From Planococcus citri (taxonomy: Eukaryota > Arthropoda > Insecta > Hemiptera > Pseudococcidae), in the NCBI RefSeq assembly GCF_950023065.1, contig NC_088678.1, positions 29,750,580 to 29,814,579 of the forward strand: 64,000 nucleotides of DNA. Reading direction: 5' to 3'. Numbering within the stretch: position 1 is the first letter of the stretch; each line of letters starts with the position of its first letter. This document shows, piece by piece, positions 24,850-36,289 of the stretch. Both the position numbers and the translations under genes were made by a program. The notes under the pieces were generated by a model. It ran no database searches, was not told the DNA's origin, and saw only the letters and a program-made list of their open reading frames with translations.

Positions 24850-25460
24850 CTTTTTTGTAAGAATCAGGGCTCGCATTCAGTTACTTTTTCAAAATTTTGG
24901 TTGCTTAATCCACCTTTTGAAAAAAATTTTAAGTTCCAAACAGGTTTACTTTTTACCAAAAACTTTGAACCCAAGTATCACTTTTTTGTCAATAATTGTC
25001 GAAAATTTCAAACAATCCTGCTTTTTTGCTTAAAATTGTCAAAGTCTCGCTTTTTCTGAAAATTGACAGAAATTGCCACGAAGTCTTGCTTTTTTTGTAG
25101 GAAATTGGTGGACCAAAGAACTGGTAAAATTGCTGAGAAGTTTTGCTTTTTCACATAAAATTCCATAGTGTCACTTTTTCCCTAAAATTACCCAAACCAA
25201 GAGTTCCCTGAAAGGACAGCTTTTTGTTGAAATTGTTGAGAGTTTTGCTTTCAGCCAAAAATAACAAAAGTTTCTTGCCTTTCGTCAAAAATTCCTAAAA
25301 GTTGATTTTTGCCAAAAAAAAAAGTCTCGCTTTCTTGGTTTCTTATCAAAATATTGCGAAATTGCACTGATAGAAATTTTTCGAGTAAAGTCTCGCTTTC
25401 TTAGTTTCTTATCAAAATATTGCGAAATAGCACTGATAGAAATTTTTCGAGTTTTACAAG
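24850..25460. repeat. 'TTGCCAAAAATTG / GTCTCGCTTTTT' repeat island with a 66-bp tandem duplication
   Basis: Degenerate units as at 7.0 kb run from about 24900 to 25320. They end in a clean two-copy tandem of 66 bp (25321-25386 and 25387-25452, each starting AAAGTCTCGCTTTCTT and ending with TTTTTCGAGT) that differs at only a few positions. The high identity shows a recent duplication inside an old array. Confidence 0.8.
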
Positions 25461-26550
25461 ACCACATGGTCGTAGAGGGATAGGAAAGTGGCATTAAAAA
25501 CACTGTTCGCCTATCCCTTGAGGTTTTTTTTTGTAAGAAAAATAAAACACCAGCCCAAGGTATCAGTGTATGTGCTATGTGTATGTACCTTTGATTAAGC
25601 TGTGTACTACAAAATAAACATTGTATTGATTTCCTAATTCGTTTTTAGCATGGTTTTTATGAAGTATTACACACCTAACGCCTAAAATTTCTTGAATGTA
25701 GAATCTGCAAAGGTATAAGAAGGCTACTGGCTATGTCGCATTTTCCTATGTTTATTTTGCAAACTACATTGTTTGTTTAGGGATGGTTGGCGCCAAGGGT
25801 AGTATAGGTCTGTGAAAGTGGAGTGCATACATAATAAACTTGTTTCATTCCCTGACAAGTCGTGAGTTTTACTACATACATTTTGATAAATAATTATATT
25901 GTTACAATGGGTTTTGTTCAAGACTGAAATGACGAATTCTAGAAATTTACTACACCATCCTCATTGCTCTATACCTTTTCTAACAATCGAATTTTTCTTA
26001 GAATCTTCCCTACAGTTAGCTTAGCTTTGCGAAAAAACTATTTGCTATAGCTACTCGTTTTTTTTGTTGTTTTTTTTTTCAACTTTTGAAAAATCCATTT
26101 CGGTTTAGTATTGTATTCGTTTCATTTGGAATCATCCGACTTCCTGTCCTAACTTCACAAAAAAAATTTACAACACCCCATACTTCTACATACTATATTC
26201 TGATAATAGTTGGAGGGAGGTTTTTCTGGAAACATATCTTAAGCAGAATTATCGTTCAACGTGATTTTTTTTTTGTCATATTTATTCCGTTGTTTAGAAA
26301 TTTATGCAAAAGCATTTTTTCAATTTCAATTCGAATGGTTTGTTTCGTTATTTTTTGTGATTTTTTTCTGCATTAAAATGTTTTGCTGTCGTTTTGTAGC
26401 TTTCGATTTGTTCCTTTTTGGAAAATTTTTCAATCCATGGTACTCAATAAGTTAATTTTTATAACTTGGCGATTTCTTGCAAAATAACCAAATTTTTATT
26501 TCTTCATTGTTTATGTCCTGTTGTTGAAAGATATGGATTTTTAATTTCAC
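25461..26550. other. AT-rich stretch, nothing supported
   Basis: Long T runs and short open frames rich in Phe/Ile that are by-products of composition. No splice-bounded exon. Confidence 0.45.
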
Positions 26551-28900
26551 AGAATCGCTAATGCACGCTCGAGTGGCATAATATTTACTCGTTGCTACGA
26601 AAATTACTGCAGCCAGGAATTAGGTACGAATAGTCGATGTAATGTGTAAAATTTGGGTGTGCTTGGCGTCATCATCGTAGTATACCACAGGCAAGGCAGG
26701 ATACGATACGATGCGTATCAAGAGTATTATAGTGTATACAGGTTGGTTACGTATCATTTACTCCTTTATTTTTCTTCCATAACTCGGCGTTAACTCCGTT
26801 AACAATTAATCGCGGATCAAGTCATTATGAATTCTGTGCTATAGAAAAGCAGTTGCATTAAGCCGCCTCGCAGCACCTATAGCTTATCCGACATAGCTTC
26901 AGCTTAGCCGTGTATACGCGTATAATACCAATAGAGAGTATAATGTAACCGCATTTATAGATTTTCCATTAATCACTCGTAGCTGACATTTCTCCCATTA
27001 TCGTGTTACATTTGGCAAGCGCAAATTCTTATTGCTGTCTTCTTATAGTACTCGTCTTAATGTTGTTTAGTACATGTATATGTATAGTAGTACTTACTAC
27101 TCGAGAGTACGCTCTCTGCTGCTGTATTGCTTGCTATAGTATACGAGAGCGACTTAGACGACTCTTGCACAGAAGATTGTTGTGTGTTGCCGCTATTATC
27201 GGCGTTACTACCGAGATAATCACCCTTGTGTCAACCATTTATTTTCTGTATTTTTTTCCTCTTTTTTTTTCTTTTTTTTTTCATTTTGTTAGGTACTGTT
27301 TTGATGCCGGTGCTCTTGCTCTTACTATTACCGGTACTGGGGAACGACTCCCGACTTCTTTATTCGCGCCTCGCAGCGCGAGATTAGAATAACTTGTGTT
27401 AAGTTTTCACGTTTTCACAATTAGCCGCCGTTATGTGTGTGGAATACTTATAGATAATGTCTGAATGGTAGTAGCTGGAGAAGAGATGTGATGAATTTAT
27501 TAGTGTTACGGTTATAGTGATAATTTGTTTCAGAAAGGAGGGGGGGGAGAGAGTAAGTGCTGACTAGGTTGGTAACGTGAGTTTTTGTTTATATGAGAGG
27601 TTCCTGGATTTTGGTAAAATGTAGTTGATGGGTTTCAGTTCCTTAGTTCTTGGAATTTTTTAAGCCATTCGAAAATTTTCGAATGTGCTTTGGATCGAGT
27701 ATTTTTTTGTTTGCAAAATGAGCTCGGTTGAAATTTTTTTGAGATCAGACTTCTATCGAATTTTTTTTTCCAATTTTTTGAGAGTAATTTTATGAGAAAA
27801 AGCAGAAAAACCTACGTTGTGAAAAAAATGAGCTTATGTGGGTTCACTGCACCAAATACATAGAACCGAATTCAACGCGGAAACGATCTCGGACTCGCGA
27901 ATCGTTCCACACTGTGTAGAATACAAACACGAACGTCCTGCACCCTTCCCTGCCTTCTTCTCGTACGTTCCTAAAACGAACGGAAACCGCGTAGTAGTGA
28001 ATAATGCCCTGTTGTAGCAGAATACTGAATACACACATCTCATCTAAAATATACCACAGCGAAACACATATGTAATGATATGACACCCAAATTCGTGAAA
28101 AAGAATGAACCACGTACTCTAAACTAATTTTCAAACAGTGTGAAATTTATTACGATTCGGTATGGCATTTTATTGTTATTCGGTTGGAGAAAATGGTAGG
28201 ATTAAAAATGCTCGCGAGATTCAAGATTAATCGCGTAAGGCGTCCAAGCGTAATTGTTACGACGTAATTTGGCACCGGATTGCGGAGAGAAAAGAAAGAA
28301 AAATAGAGAAAAAACTCGACCATTTGTTTTGTTCATTCATTAATTAATATTTCAAGAAGAACGAAGAGAATGTTGTGTGTGTGTGGAATATACAGTCATT
28401 CATAACATTGTTCTGGTAATAACCATATCCTGTCCCTATGTGTGTAGTATTGTAGAAAGAAGTAGATGTGTTATGATGAGTGGACGCAGCAGCATCTTTA
28501 GTATAATACAGAAATAACTTTTTTCGAGTGAGATGAGAGTAGAAAGATTTTTTTTTTGTTTTGTGTGTGCTTTTTTTATTTTCTGTTTTGTCGATTCATA
28601 AATACGAGAAATGGGACACGCATTGTTAAAAATATAATTAATTATACGCACGCTGGATGGTTGAGCGATGTTACTACACAGCGAACTTCTCTTGACGATG
28701 ATGTGATAGCCAGTAAAGATTAGTTGAGGGATTGTATAGTGTTTGTTGGTTGTGTTGTTATTTTTTTTCTTCAACTTTTATTTTTGGTTGAAAAAATTAT
28801 TATAGATGTGGTTGAATTTGTTATATTTGTACGTCGTGTTTGTATACCAACCTCGTATATTTCATTTTGCTACTACTTGTTTGAAAATTACTCAAAATAA
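26551..28900. promoter_or_regulatory. CpG-containing, repeat-poor block
   Basis: Balanced composition with many TACG/CGTA words. There is a 129-codon plus-strand frame at 27003-27392 that is hydrophobic, Cys-rich and ends in poly-T-coded Phe. It lacks splice or start context and is not called. A plus-strand acceptor (TAATTTGTTTCAG near 27532) is followed by a purine run and a GTAAGT at about 27554, enclosing too little to be convincing. Confidence 0.25.
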
Positions 28901-29326
28901 GAAATTTTTGCTGTGTAATGGGATGATTTTCAGTGAATTATGTCTTATAAAAATTATTTTCATCTTTGTTTCCTATTAAATTAGATTTTCGGCGAGAGTT
29001 TGGGCAAAGTGATAACTTACTGACTTGAAAACAGTTTCAATTGACCTTTTTCAAGACTTCAGACTCCAGAGGGTAACCAATGAGCACCGATCAAAGTTAT
29101 AGGTCCTGAAGTTCATTTTAGGCCACTGCAGAGCAATTTGAAATGTCTAGAGAAATTCGAAAACTCGCTGGCGAATCAGGTGATCGTGTAGACAGTAGAC
29201 ACACCGAACGATATTTTGCCAAAAAAATGTGCTCTTTATATCCCTACGAAATTTTCAAATCGGCCACAAATTCTCTTTTGAGTTGGAACTTCTGGAATTT
29301 TTCGGTAGCCATATGAAATAGTTGAG
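28901..29326. other. AT-rich spacer
   Basis: It contains GAGGGTAACCAATGAGCACC near 29070, reminiscent of the inverted terminus of the next element (GTGCTCAC...GGGAACCTC). It may be a nested remnant. Nothing else. Confidence 0.35.
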
Positions 29327-30137
29327 AGGGTGCTCACAAGGGAACCTCTTGAGCCGCCACACTCCGATTTGAACGGGACCGCGATTTTTGGAAATAGCAT
29401 AGTCTAAAACCCTCAAAACCAAATTTTCAGCTGCCCAAGTTCATTTTTCGATTTTTGGCGAATTTTTAAAAATTCAAAATTGACCGTTTTTGGCGATTTG
29501 TGCTTTTTTAAAAAAAAGTACGTACTTGATCAGTAAAAATGGTCAAAATAAGTCCCAAAACTAATATTAATTACCCAAATCCAAATTTCACCATTTCCAG
29601 CCATTCTGGAGCCTCCAGCACGATTTTTCAATTTCTCCAGAATTTTGAATTGGCTCCAGAAGGCGTGAATATGAAGTTGGGCAGCTAAAAATCGAGTTGT
29701 GTATTATACTCGACGTGTTTAACGAGTTTATTCACATTTGAGCCGATTTTGGGAGTGACACCTAAAGAGTGGTATTTGACCAGCTTTTTTCAAAATTAAA
29801 AAATCCAAAAAATCAAAAGATAACCATTTGCGAGGAAATTTTTGAAATTGAAAAATCGCACTGGAGGCTCCAGAATGGCTGGAAATTGTGAAATTTGGAT
29901 TTGGGTTGTTAATATTAGTTTTGGGACTTATTTTGACCATTTTTACTGATCAAGTACGTACTTTTTAAAAAAATGCATAAATCGCCAAAAACAGTAAATT
30001 TTGAATTTTCAAAAATCGAAAAATAAACTTGGGCAGCTGAAAATTTGGTTTTGGGGGTTTTAGGCTATGCTATTTCCAAAAATCGTGGTCCCGTTCAAGT
30101 CGGAGTGCGACACCTCAAGAGGTTCCCTTGTCAGCTC
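29327..30137. mobile_element. 811-bp fold-back element, arms about 300 bp
   Basis: The left arm 29327-29640 begins GGTGCTCACAAGGGAACCTC. The inverted right arm 29840-30137 ends CAAGAGGTTCCCTTGTCAGC. They pair along almost their full length, including TTGAACGGGACCGCGATTTT with its complement, AAGTACGTACTTGATCAGTA with its complement, and GGAGCCTCCAGC (29608) with its complement near 29861. The unpaired centre is about 200 bp. No coding capacity is evident. The sister half element is at 15183-15490, and a diverged relative is at 45023-45698. Confidence 0.85.
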
Positions 30138-31580
30138 ATTTTTGACCTTTTCGTAGTGAATTTGAAGCTTCTGAAGAAAATCAAAAAATTGCTGGAAGCT
30201 CCGGAACGGTCCAAAACTGATTATTTGTTGAAGTGTGGGAATTGAATTGAAGGAATTATTCGCACTGGTGTGCTTTGCTCAAAAAATTAATATTTCATAA
30301 AAAATTTTGAAAATTTGCCTTGAATAAATTTTATGAATTTTTAAAATTTTCAGTAACTCGCTGAAAATCTAAAATGAACTTGAAGGCTCTGAAATTTTAG
30401 TTACGTGGAGTGAGAGGGGATTGAAAGGCCTGAAAAATTGTACATATTTTGAGATGCCATTTCTAGAAAAAAGTAAAGACAATTTTAGTAGGTTGGTGTG
30501 ATACGAGTAGTAGTAATTCACAATTGTTTACAGTCGTTTCCAATCGAACACAGATTTTAATGAATTTTTTCCCCCTCTGCTCATCGTTGGTCTTATTCAT
30601 TTTTTCGGGATGCCTGTAAAATGTATTTTTTTGTTTATTTTCACTCAAGTGCCTTGGAAATACGAGTAGGTGTGGAGTAGAAAATTCTTCAAAAATTGGT
30701 TCATTAGTTGAAAACTACAGCATTACAATCAATGCAATATTCTGAGATGAAAAAATTGGAAGATTACCATCATTTTCAAAGAGAAAAAAATCACATTTTT
30801 CACAGGGCTTCCTCCCCCTTCCCCCGCCTTCTCTCCCAAAATGTAAGTGTTTCAAATCTTTTATTCTGAAAATTATTTTTTTCAGGGTGTCTTTTTTATC
30901 CTGATTCATAAATAGAAAGTCCTGCTTTTTTATATCATTACCCCAATGTCAGACACCGAATTTCTCAGTTCAGTTACGAGTAGATTCATCCCATTCCCAT
31001 CGGCCTTCTTTATAGAATTCTGGAGAGATTTCATTGCAAAATCTTCAATTTGTCCACTTTTTAAAATATTCCATCTCAGAAAATAGAAAATTATAAAATT
31101 TTTCTGAAAATTTGTCCCATCGGCCCACACAATAGAAGTAACAGACAATTGAAATATGTAATGAAGACATTTTTGATGTCCAACCCCTCCCTCCCCTCCC
31201 TTCATTTCCCTTCTCGGTCAGAAAAAATCTTGACATGTCTGATGACTTTGAGTCAGTCAAAAGCGAAAAAATTACAGAAATTTCGAGTCCCTCCCCCCTC
31301 GTCAAAAAATTGTTGAGTGTGGAAGAAAATATCCTATCGAAAGTTTGGCTGAAGTTCCACTTTTTCGTTTTGAAATTTAGAAAACAATTCAATATGCTTT
31401 GGGGGGGGGGGATTTAATTTGAAAAACTGAAAAAAAAGGTTGGATACGATATCAACCCGTCCTGGCTGTCGTGATATAATTGCTCGAAAATTCCAGGCAG
31501 CTCTAGAAATTTTCATTTCGAGTAATTTTTCATCGAGATGGCTGGAGCAAAATCAAAATGAAATATCGGAGGTTATCACG
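30138..31580. other. AT-rich island with repeat fragments
   Basis: It holds a solitary CAGGGTGTCT near 30883 (left-terminus-like), an AAGTCCTGCTTTTTT word near 30920, C-rich and poly-G runs (30810-30835, 31400-31410). Frames here are short and compositionally biased. Confidence 0.4.
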
Positions 31581-33700
31581 TCATCCCCACACCCTGTACA
31601 TCTGTGCATGTGTCGTCGTTCCGTGTTATGATTTCATTTCGCGTCTCCTTCACGATAAATACATAGGCAAGCGAGATATTTATGCGTATACGTTCGCTAG
31701 CTGGCGTATACATGAATATGGTACAGCCAGAAGTCGAGAGTAAAAAGGGTTACGACGTTTTTAAATACCGTGTAATTATTTTCACGTTAGTTGGGCCGAG
31801 GTCTGTGCTGCTGCTGCATGTGTACTATATCTGTGGCACACGAGAGTGAGAAAGACAGTACTCTGCAGCTTCATCGAAACAAATACTTGGAAGATTTATA
31901 TTTGATTTATGCGTCAGCGGCTGTGGTCCATTAAGTGGAAACCGGAAACCATCCCTTGTCTTGTCCATTCATATTTTACTCTCGTTGTAAGACAACGAAT
32001 TCCGTTGTCATCCATCGACGTAGATGAGCCAGGAGCTACCCCAAACGAACGCGAGCGCGATATACTCATTTACCTCGTTCAAATGGATTGAGACAGATGT
32101 GATTCCATATGCTGCAGTTATATGTACAGATTACATTGTAGACTCTCATGCAATACCTACCTATAGTCCTATACGAATGTACTCGTACGATATGTGTTCT
32201 TGTGTGATGAAGAATATACTCGGTAGTCGGTGGTGGTGTATTTTCACCGCGTACCTACTTTTTAAGTATATATATGATATATTGTAGAGTGTCTCGCGCA
32301 TCAACGCGTTTTAATAAAACATCATACGCTGTAGTAGATTACAATATTTTCTAGTGTAGTGTAAGATTCTGGGGAGCCTTCGCGAGATGAGACGATGTAC
32401 TTTTTTCCCTCTCTCTTTGGTACGCTTGGTTTGTCTGGTAGGTCTTTTTTTTCTCCACGTATGAGGGTCTTACCAAAAATATTGGGCGTTTAATTAGTAT
32501 TATTTATACATATATAAGCGAAAATGTCATACAAACGCGTACATTTGGTGCTGGGCTATGTGCTAGAAATGCTGAAGATGCTGTGGTGTATGACGAAGGC
32601 GTATACAGCGATCGTATCCATGTAGGTTTGTGGAGTGTTTCCATTTGAGGTGATTTTTCACTACACGAAAGCACTGCCACCATACTTGAAAGACTCCGAA
32701 GTAGGTATTATCACAGCATCGCGAAAATTACGAAACAATCGTGCGAAAGGTGTGGTGTTTTTCTCCCAACTCTTTTTACTTAATTAACCTAATACAGAGT
32801 TGGTTGTTGTATTTTACTGCACGAATAACGACGAGGATGAGCGACCGAAGCGACAACGTAGCACACACAGTAAAAAGCGCAAATTCCGAACTGATGGACA
32901 ACGACACGAGAAGAAATGCCGATTTTAATTCTCTTCTCGTTGCACACGTAATGTCGAATAAATTATCGCGTACGTAGTACTACATACATAATGTCGAGAT
33001 GGTAGCAATAGTAGCATTGAAATGACAAAACTCGAAGCTTAGATTGTGTATTTATACGTATAATACGCGGTATGCAGGCAGGCTGAGGAGAAAAAAAGGT
33101 AAAAAAAAAAAGGAAGAAGAGAGAGGTAGGAGGGTAAGATAAAAACGTGACATTATAATAAGAAGTGTTTTTTCTCTATTAAAAAAATACACGTAGCGTG
33201 AAAATTCGTTGGACAATATCAACAAAGGCCTTGTGCAAGTGAAGAATGGCATTGAAGAAATTTAAATAAAGGGATTTAAAGAGATTGTGCAACGACAATA
33301 GAATGTTTCGGTTCTTGTGCAAGGGTTGCCTCGCCGCATGGTAAATAGCGAGCTGTCTAACTGGTTCGAGCCTTATAAGCGTCTTAATAGCTTTTACTAC
33401 CGTTCCACTTCCAGCCCTCCTGCCTAAATGTGTATAGGTATTCGACTGCGTCATGTCAAGGGAATAAGCCAATTTCAATGGATCTGCCTGGTTACGTATG
33501 CAGGTTTTTTTTCCTCGTAATTTTTTCTTTGGTGTATTTTTTTCCTTTTCTTTTTTTCGAGTGTAATTGCGGGGGTGGAATTTTTGATTAATGGACGAGT
33601 AACTACACTTATCCTTGGAATTGAAGGGAAAGGGAGGAAGGGTATTTAATCGTGTTGTGTGGTTGTAGTTGGTATAGTTTTCCTCGAGCTAGTATTTCGA
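31581..33700. promoter_or_regulatory. CpG-containing, repeat-poor block
   Basis: Mixed composition. A very strong minus-strand polypyrimidine acceptor (TTTTTTTCTCCTCAG) lies at about 33083-33097. Downstream of it only one frame is open, to a GTATGT donor at about 32982-32987, giving a weak 95-nt exon candidate (32988-33082) that I do not call. No other gene evidence. Confidence 0.25.
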
Positions 33701-34653
33701 GATTAGGACTAGCTTGATTTCAAAGGAAAGTTACCAACCCTGTCTGTGCGAACTGAGCTGCTGAAGGAAGAGGAAATGCTGTGCGAATTTTTGGGGGTTG
33801 GAATTTGCTCAGTGGTGGGATTCAGGTTGTGTAGATTTTAATACGCGAATACGTTCTATGGAACTTTCTTCGTCTCCCCTCGTTGATTTGTTTAATATGG
33901 TCTTTCAAATGATACCTGTATTCTTTTATATACAATTTTTGCAAAGGTTATTTATAGGGGGTCTGAGATATTAATCTTAAAGTTTCGTTGGGACTGTCTC
34001 GTGGCTGGAATAATGGACAGACTGAGCTCTTTGCACGAGTTCAATAAGAGTGTGTGCGGAAGATGTTGGGAAATTTTTTGTTATGTTGGGATTTTTTTTT
34101 CAAGCTCAAATCTCTGTTGGGTGAATTGGTCAGCCGTAGAATAGGATTTCAGAATTGATAAAAGCAGTTTGAGTGATCAATGAGGGATTTTTCTTCTCTT
34201 CTTTTCATACGAGTCCCCTGAATTTGGGTTTTCTCGAATCCATTTTCGGATTTTTTCATGCTTCGAGGTATCCAGAATATCCTCATCACGTATCAAATGT
34301 GTTTTTTTCTCGAAATGTTTTAGAGATTCTGGCCAGGTTCAGATTTTGAGCGGGTTGACGAAAATTCTCCTTTCCTCTTCCCTCACCCACTTCATTATTT
34401 TGCTTTCACTGCACGAGCAGCATAAACTAAATGTAAATTACATATTCAATATTTTGTCCTAAAAATTAATACAAAGAAATAAAAAATGAAAATTAGGAAA
34501 TTTCCCAACTGTAAGGTAATAATGAAAAATGTAAAAAAAATATATATACTAGAGACGATTTCTGTCAACATTTTGGCTGAGTTTGGGAACCACTGCGAAT
34601 CATTCTCGATTTAACCAAGTTCTAATCTACAATGTTTATTTTTTTTGTTGCAG

Positions 34654-34717
34654 GTGAGTACGAATTGTTACCCTGGAGTAATAGAATATGTATACCTATA
34701 CGTGTGTTTGTGAATAA
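34654..34717 (+). CDS. Candidate 64-nt exon starting with a donor motif (recursive-splicing exon)
   Basis: An excellent acceptor (ten T, then GTTGCAG) ends at 34653 and is followed immediately by GTGAGT, itself a consensus 5' splice site. Sixty-four nt later is a second consensus donor GTAAGT (34718-34723). Entered in phase 1, the 64 nt are open and read about 20 residues (EYELLPWSNRICIPIRVFVN), leaving in phase 2; the other two frames have stops. The order acceptor, regenerated donor, short exon, true donor is the known layout of recursive-splicing exons in very long introns. The host gene is not identified. It could be an ordinary exon that happens to begin GTGAGT. Confidence 0.4.
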
Positions 34718-34973
34718 GTAAGTCTTTTTATGATTTCGAATGTATGAATGAAAATCTGAAAATTCGGAAGAAATGCGATGCGCCACAATTTACCCCTTCT
34801 CCTTCCCCCTCACGATGATTTGAAATGTTGTGTCTTGTTGGTTTTTATTTGATCAAGTTTACAAATTAGGCACATTTTATTTGGTGTTCGTAAAACTTTT
34901 TCATTCGTAAAATTTATCAACTTGGGTTTTTTTGATGAATTTTGTAGCATTTTTATATTTTATTTTGAATTGA

Positions 34974-35618
34974 CAGGGTGTCTAATGACTTCTCCATATT
35001 TTACAAGTTATTAAAAAATTGTTGTGTGTTTGACAAAATTGTGCTGAAAGTCGAGAACGCGTTGAGAAGGTCATGAGATACTAGGTTAACAAAAACTGTA
35101 TTTTTCATTGAAAAATTGTTGTGAACCAATTTTTCTTCAATTTAATTTTATTGTTCAGGACACAATAAATTTGAATTTGGTGTGAAGATGAAATGCAGTC
35201 TGATGAACCAGCTGAAAAATGTCTACCTACAGCAGTCCTGCTTTTCCTGCTTAATTTTTGCTTGTGCTGTATGCCGAAATTGCCTAAAAGTTCTGAAATT
35301 TTTTTCTTTCAATTTTGAATTTTTTTTTGAACTTTTATAGAATTCTGATAGCACCATTATAAAATTTCTGTTTGACTTGTGAGTAAGAAATTTCTCAGAT
35401 TGTACCAAAGCTGAGCAGGGAATTTTCCCAAATATTTCTATGAAGGGGGAGGGGGGGGGAGGTTGGGTTCTACATAAAAAAGGCAGGATGTTTTTAGATT
35501 ACTGATAAGACCACTACAGAATTTCTGCCGAAGTTTATCAAATTTTATCTCATTTAACACTCTGTAAAAATTCGGTTTCAAGATTTGAAGAATTGATTTT
35601 TGAGATTATACCCACTGG
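34974..35618. mobile_element. Possible left end of a CAGGGTGTCTAA element
   Basis: CAGGGTGTCTAATGACTTC at about 34976 matches the left terminus of the 2547 and 21755 elements. I find no matching right terminus before 36250. Words seen inside the 21.8-kb element recur at 35970-36000 (GTCCTGCTTTTGCGTCCTGC). It is probably an old, interrupted member. Confidence 0.35.
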
Positions 35619-35863
35619 TTCGAGCGTCTATAGAGGTCAACACTGAGGAGCTCAGGGTCTCTAAACTACCCGGCTAGCTCCAAGGTGCTTGTGTAGATGT
35701 CACTAGAAAGCAACGGGAAACTACTAGTGGAAGCTCGAAAACAACGTCGATTCCTCAGAATAATCGCAGTGGCAATAGGCATTCGCCTCACCCTGTAAGG
35801 GTACCACATTAATGCGATTTCCAATGTCCTGTAAAGGACAAGGAACCACGACGACGACGACCC
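35619..35863 (+). mobile_element. GC-richer structured insert ending in (ACG)n, retroposon 3' end-like
   Basis: Its composition is sharply different from both flanks. It contains a run of small stem-loops: CACTAG...CTAGTG around CAACGGGAAACTA, ACCCTGTAAGGGT, and GTCCTGTAAAGGAC. It ends in ACCACGACGACGACGACC. A structured tail followed by a short microsatellite is typical of the 3' end of several non-LTR retrotransposons and of SINEs that borrow those tails. No reverse transcriptase is in the window. A GGTTCGAG word at 35618-35625 resembles a tRNA B box but no A box is placed correctly. Family assignment is inference. Confidence 0.5.
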
Positions 35864-36289
35864 CCTCTCATCAACTCATAAATTCATCTTAAACATTTGA
35901 TGATATTTTTCAGGTTTTTACATCCGCCTTCATTCCGCTCTAAAAATATTGAAATATATTTTTTAATGTTCTGCTGGAAGTCCTGCTTTTGCGTCCTGCT
36001 TCACGATTCAAGGAAGAATGTCGTTTTCATTATCTAATTTCAGTAAAGAAATGGAAAAAACAAAAGAAAAGGTGTCAAAATCAGTGAAAAAATTTTAAAT
36101 ATTTTGGGTACATTTTCGAGGGAATGAGAGGGGGTAAAATTCGAAAAATCTTTCAGGTCTTGAAAGCAAATTAAAATTTGAGAAACGTTGTGTTGAAAGT
36201 CTTGCCTTGTCGATTTTTTTTACCTTGAGGGGTTATCTCTGCAATTTAACAAATTTTGAGTAGCATGGCAAACCGGTTCCGGATTATGT

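Noticed and set aside
27003..27392. 129-codon hydrophobic, Cys-rich frame
   Set aside because: Much of it is coded by T runs; no upstream exon, no recognised family, no splice support.
32988..33082. Minus-strand segment after a superb acceptor (TTTTTTTCTCCTCAG)
   Set aside because: The donor is only GTATGT, the peptide is unremarkable, and the polypyrimidine tract is part of a low-complexity A/G-rich stretch on the plus strand.
33355..33380. GGTTCGAGCC resembling a tRNA B box
   Set aside because: No A box at the right distance and no cloverleaf can be drawn; the similar word at 9268-9282 on the minus strand fails in the same way.
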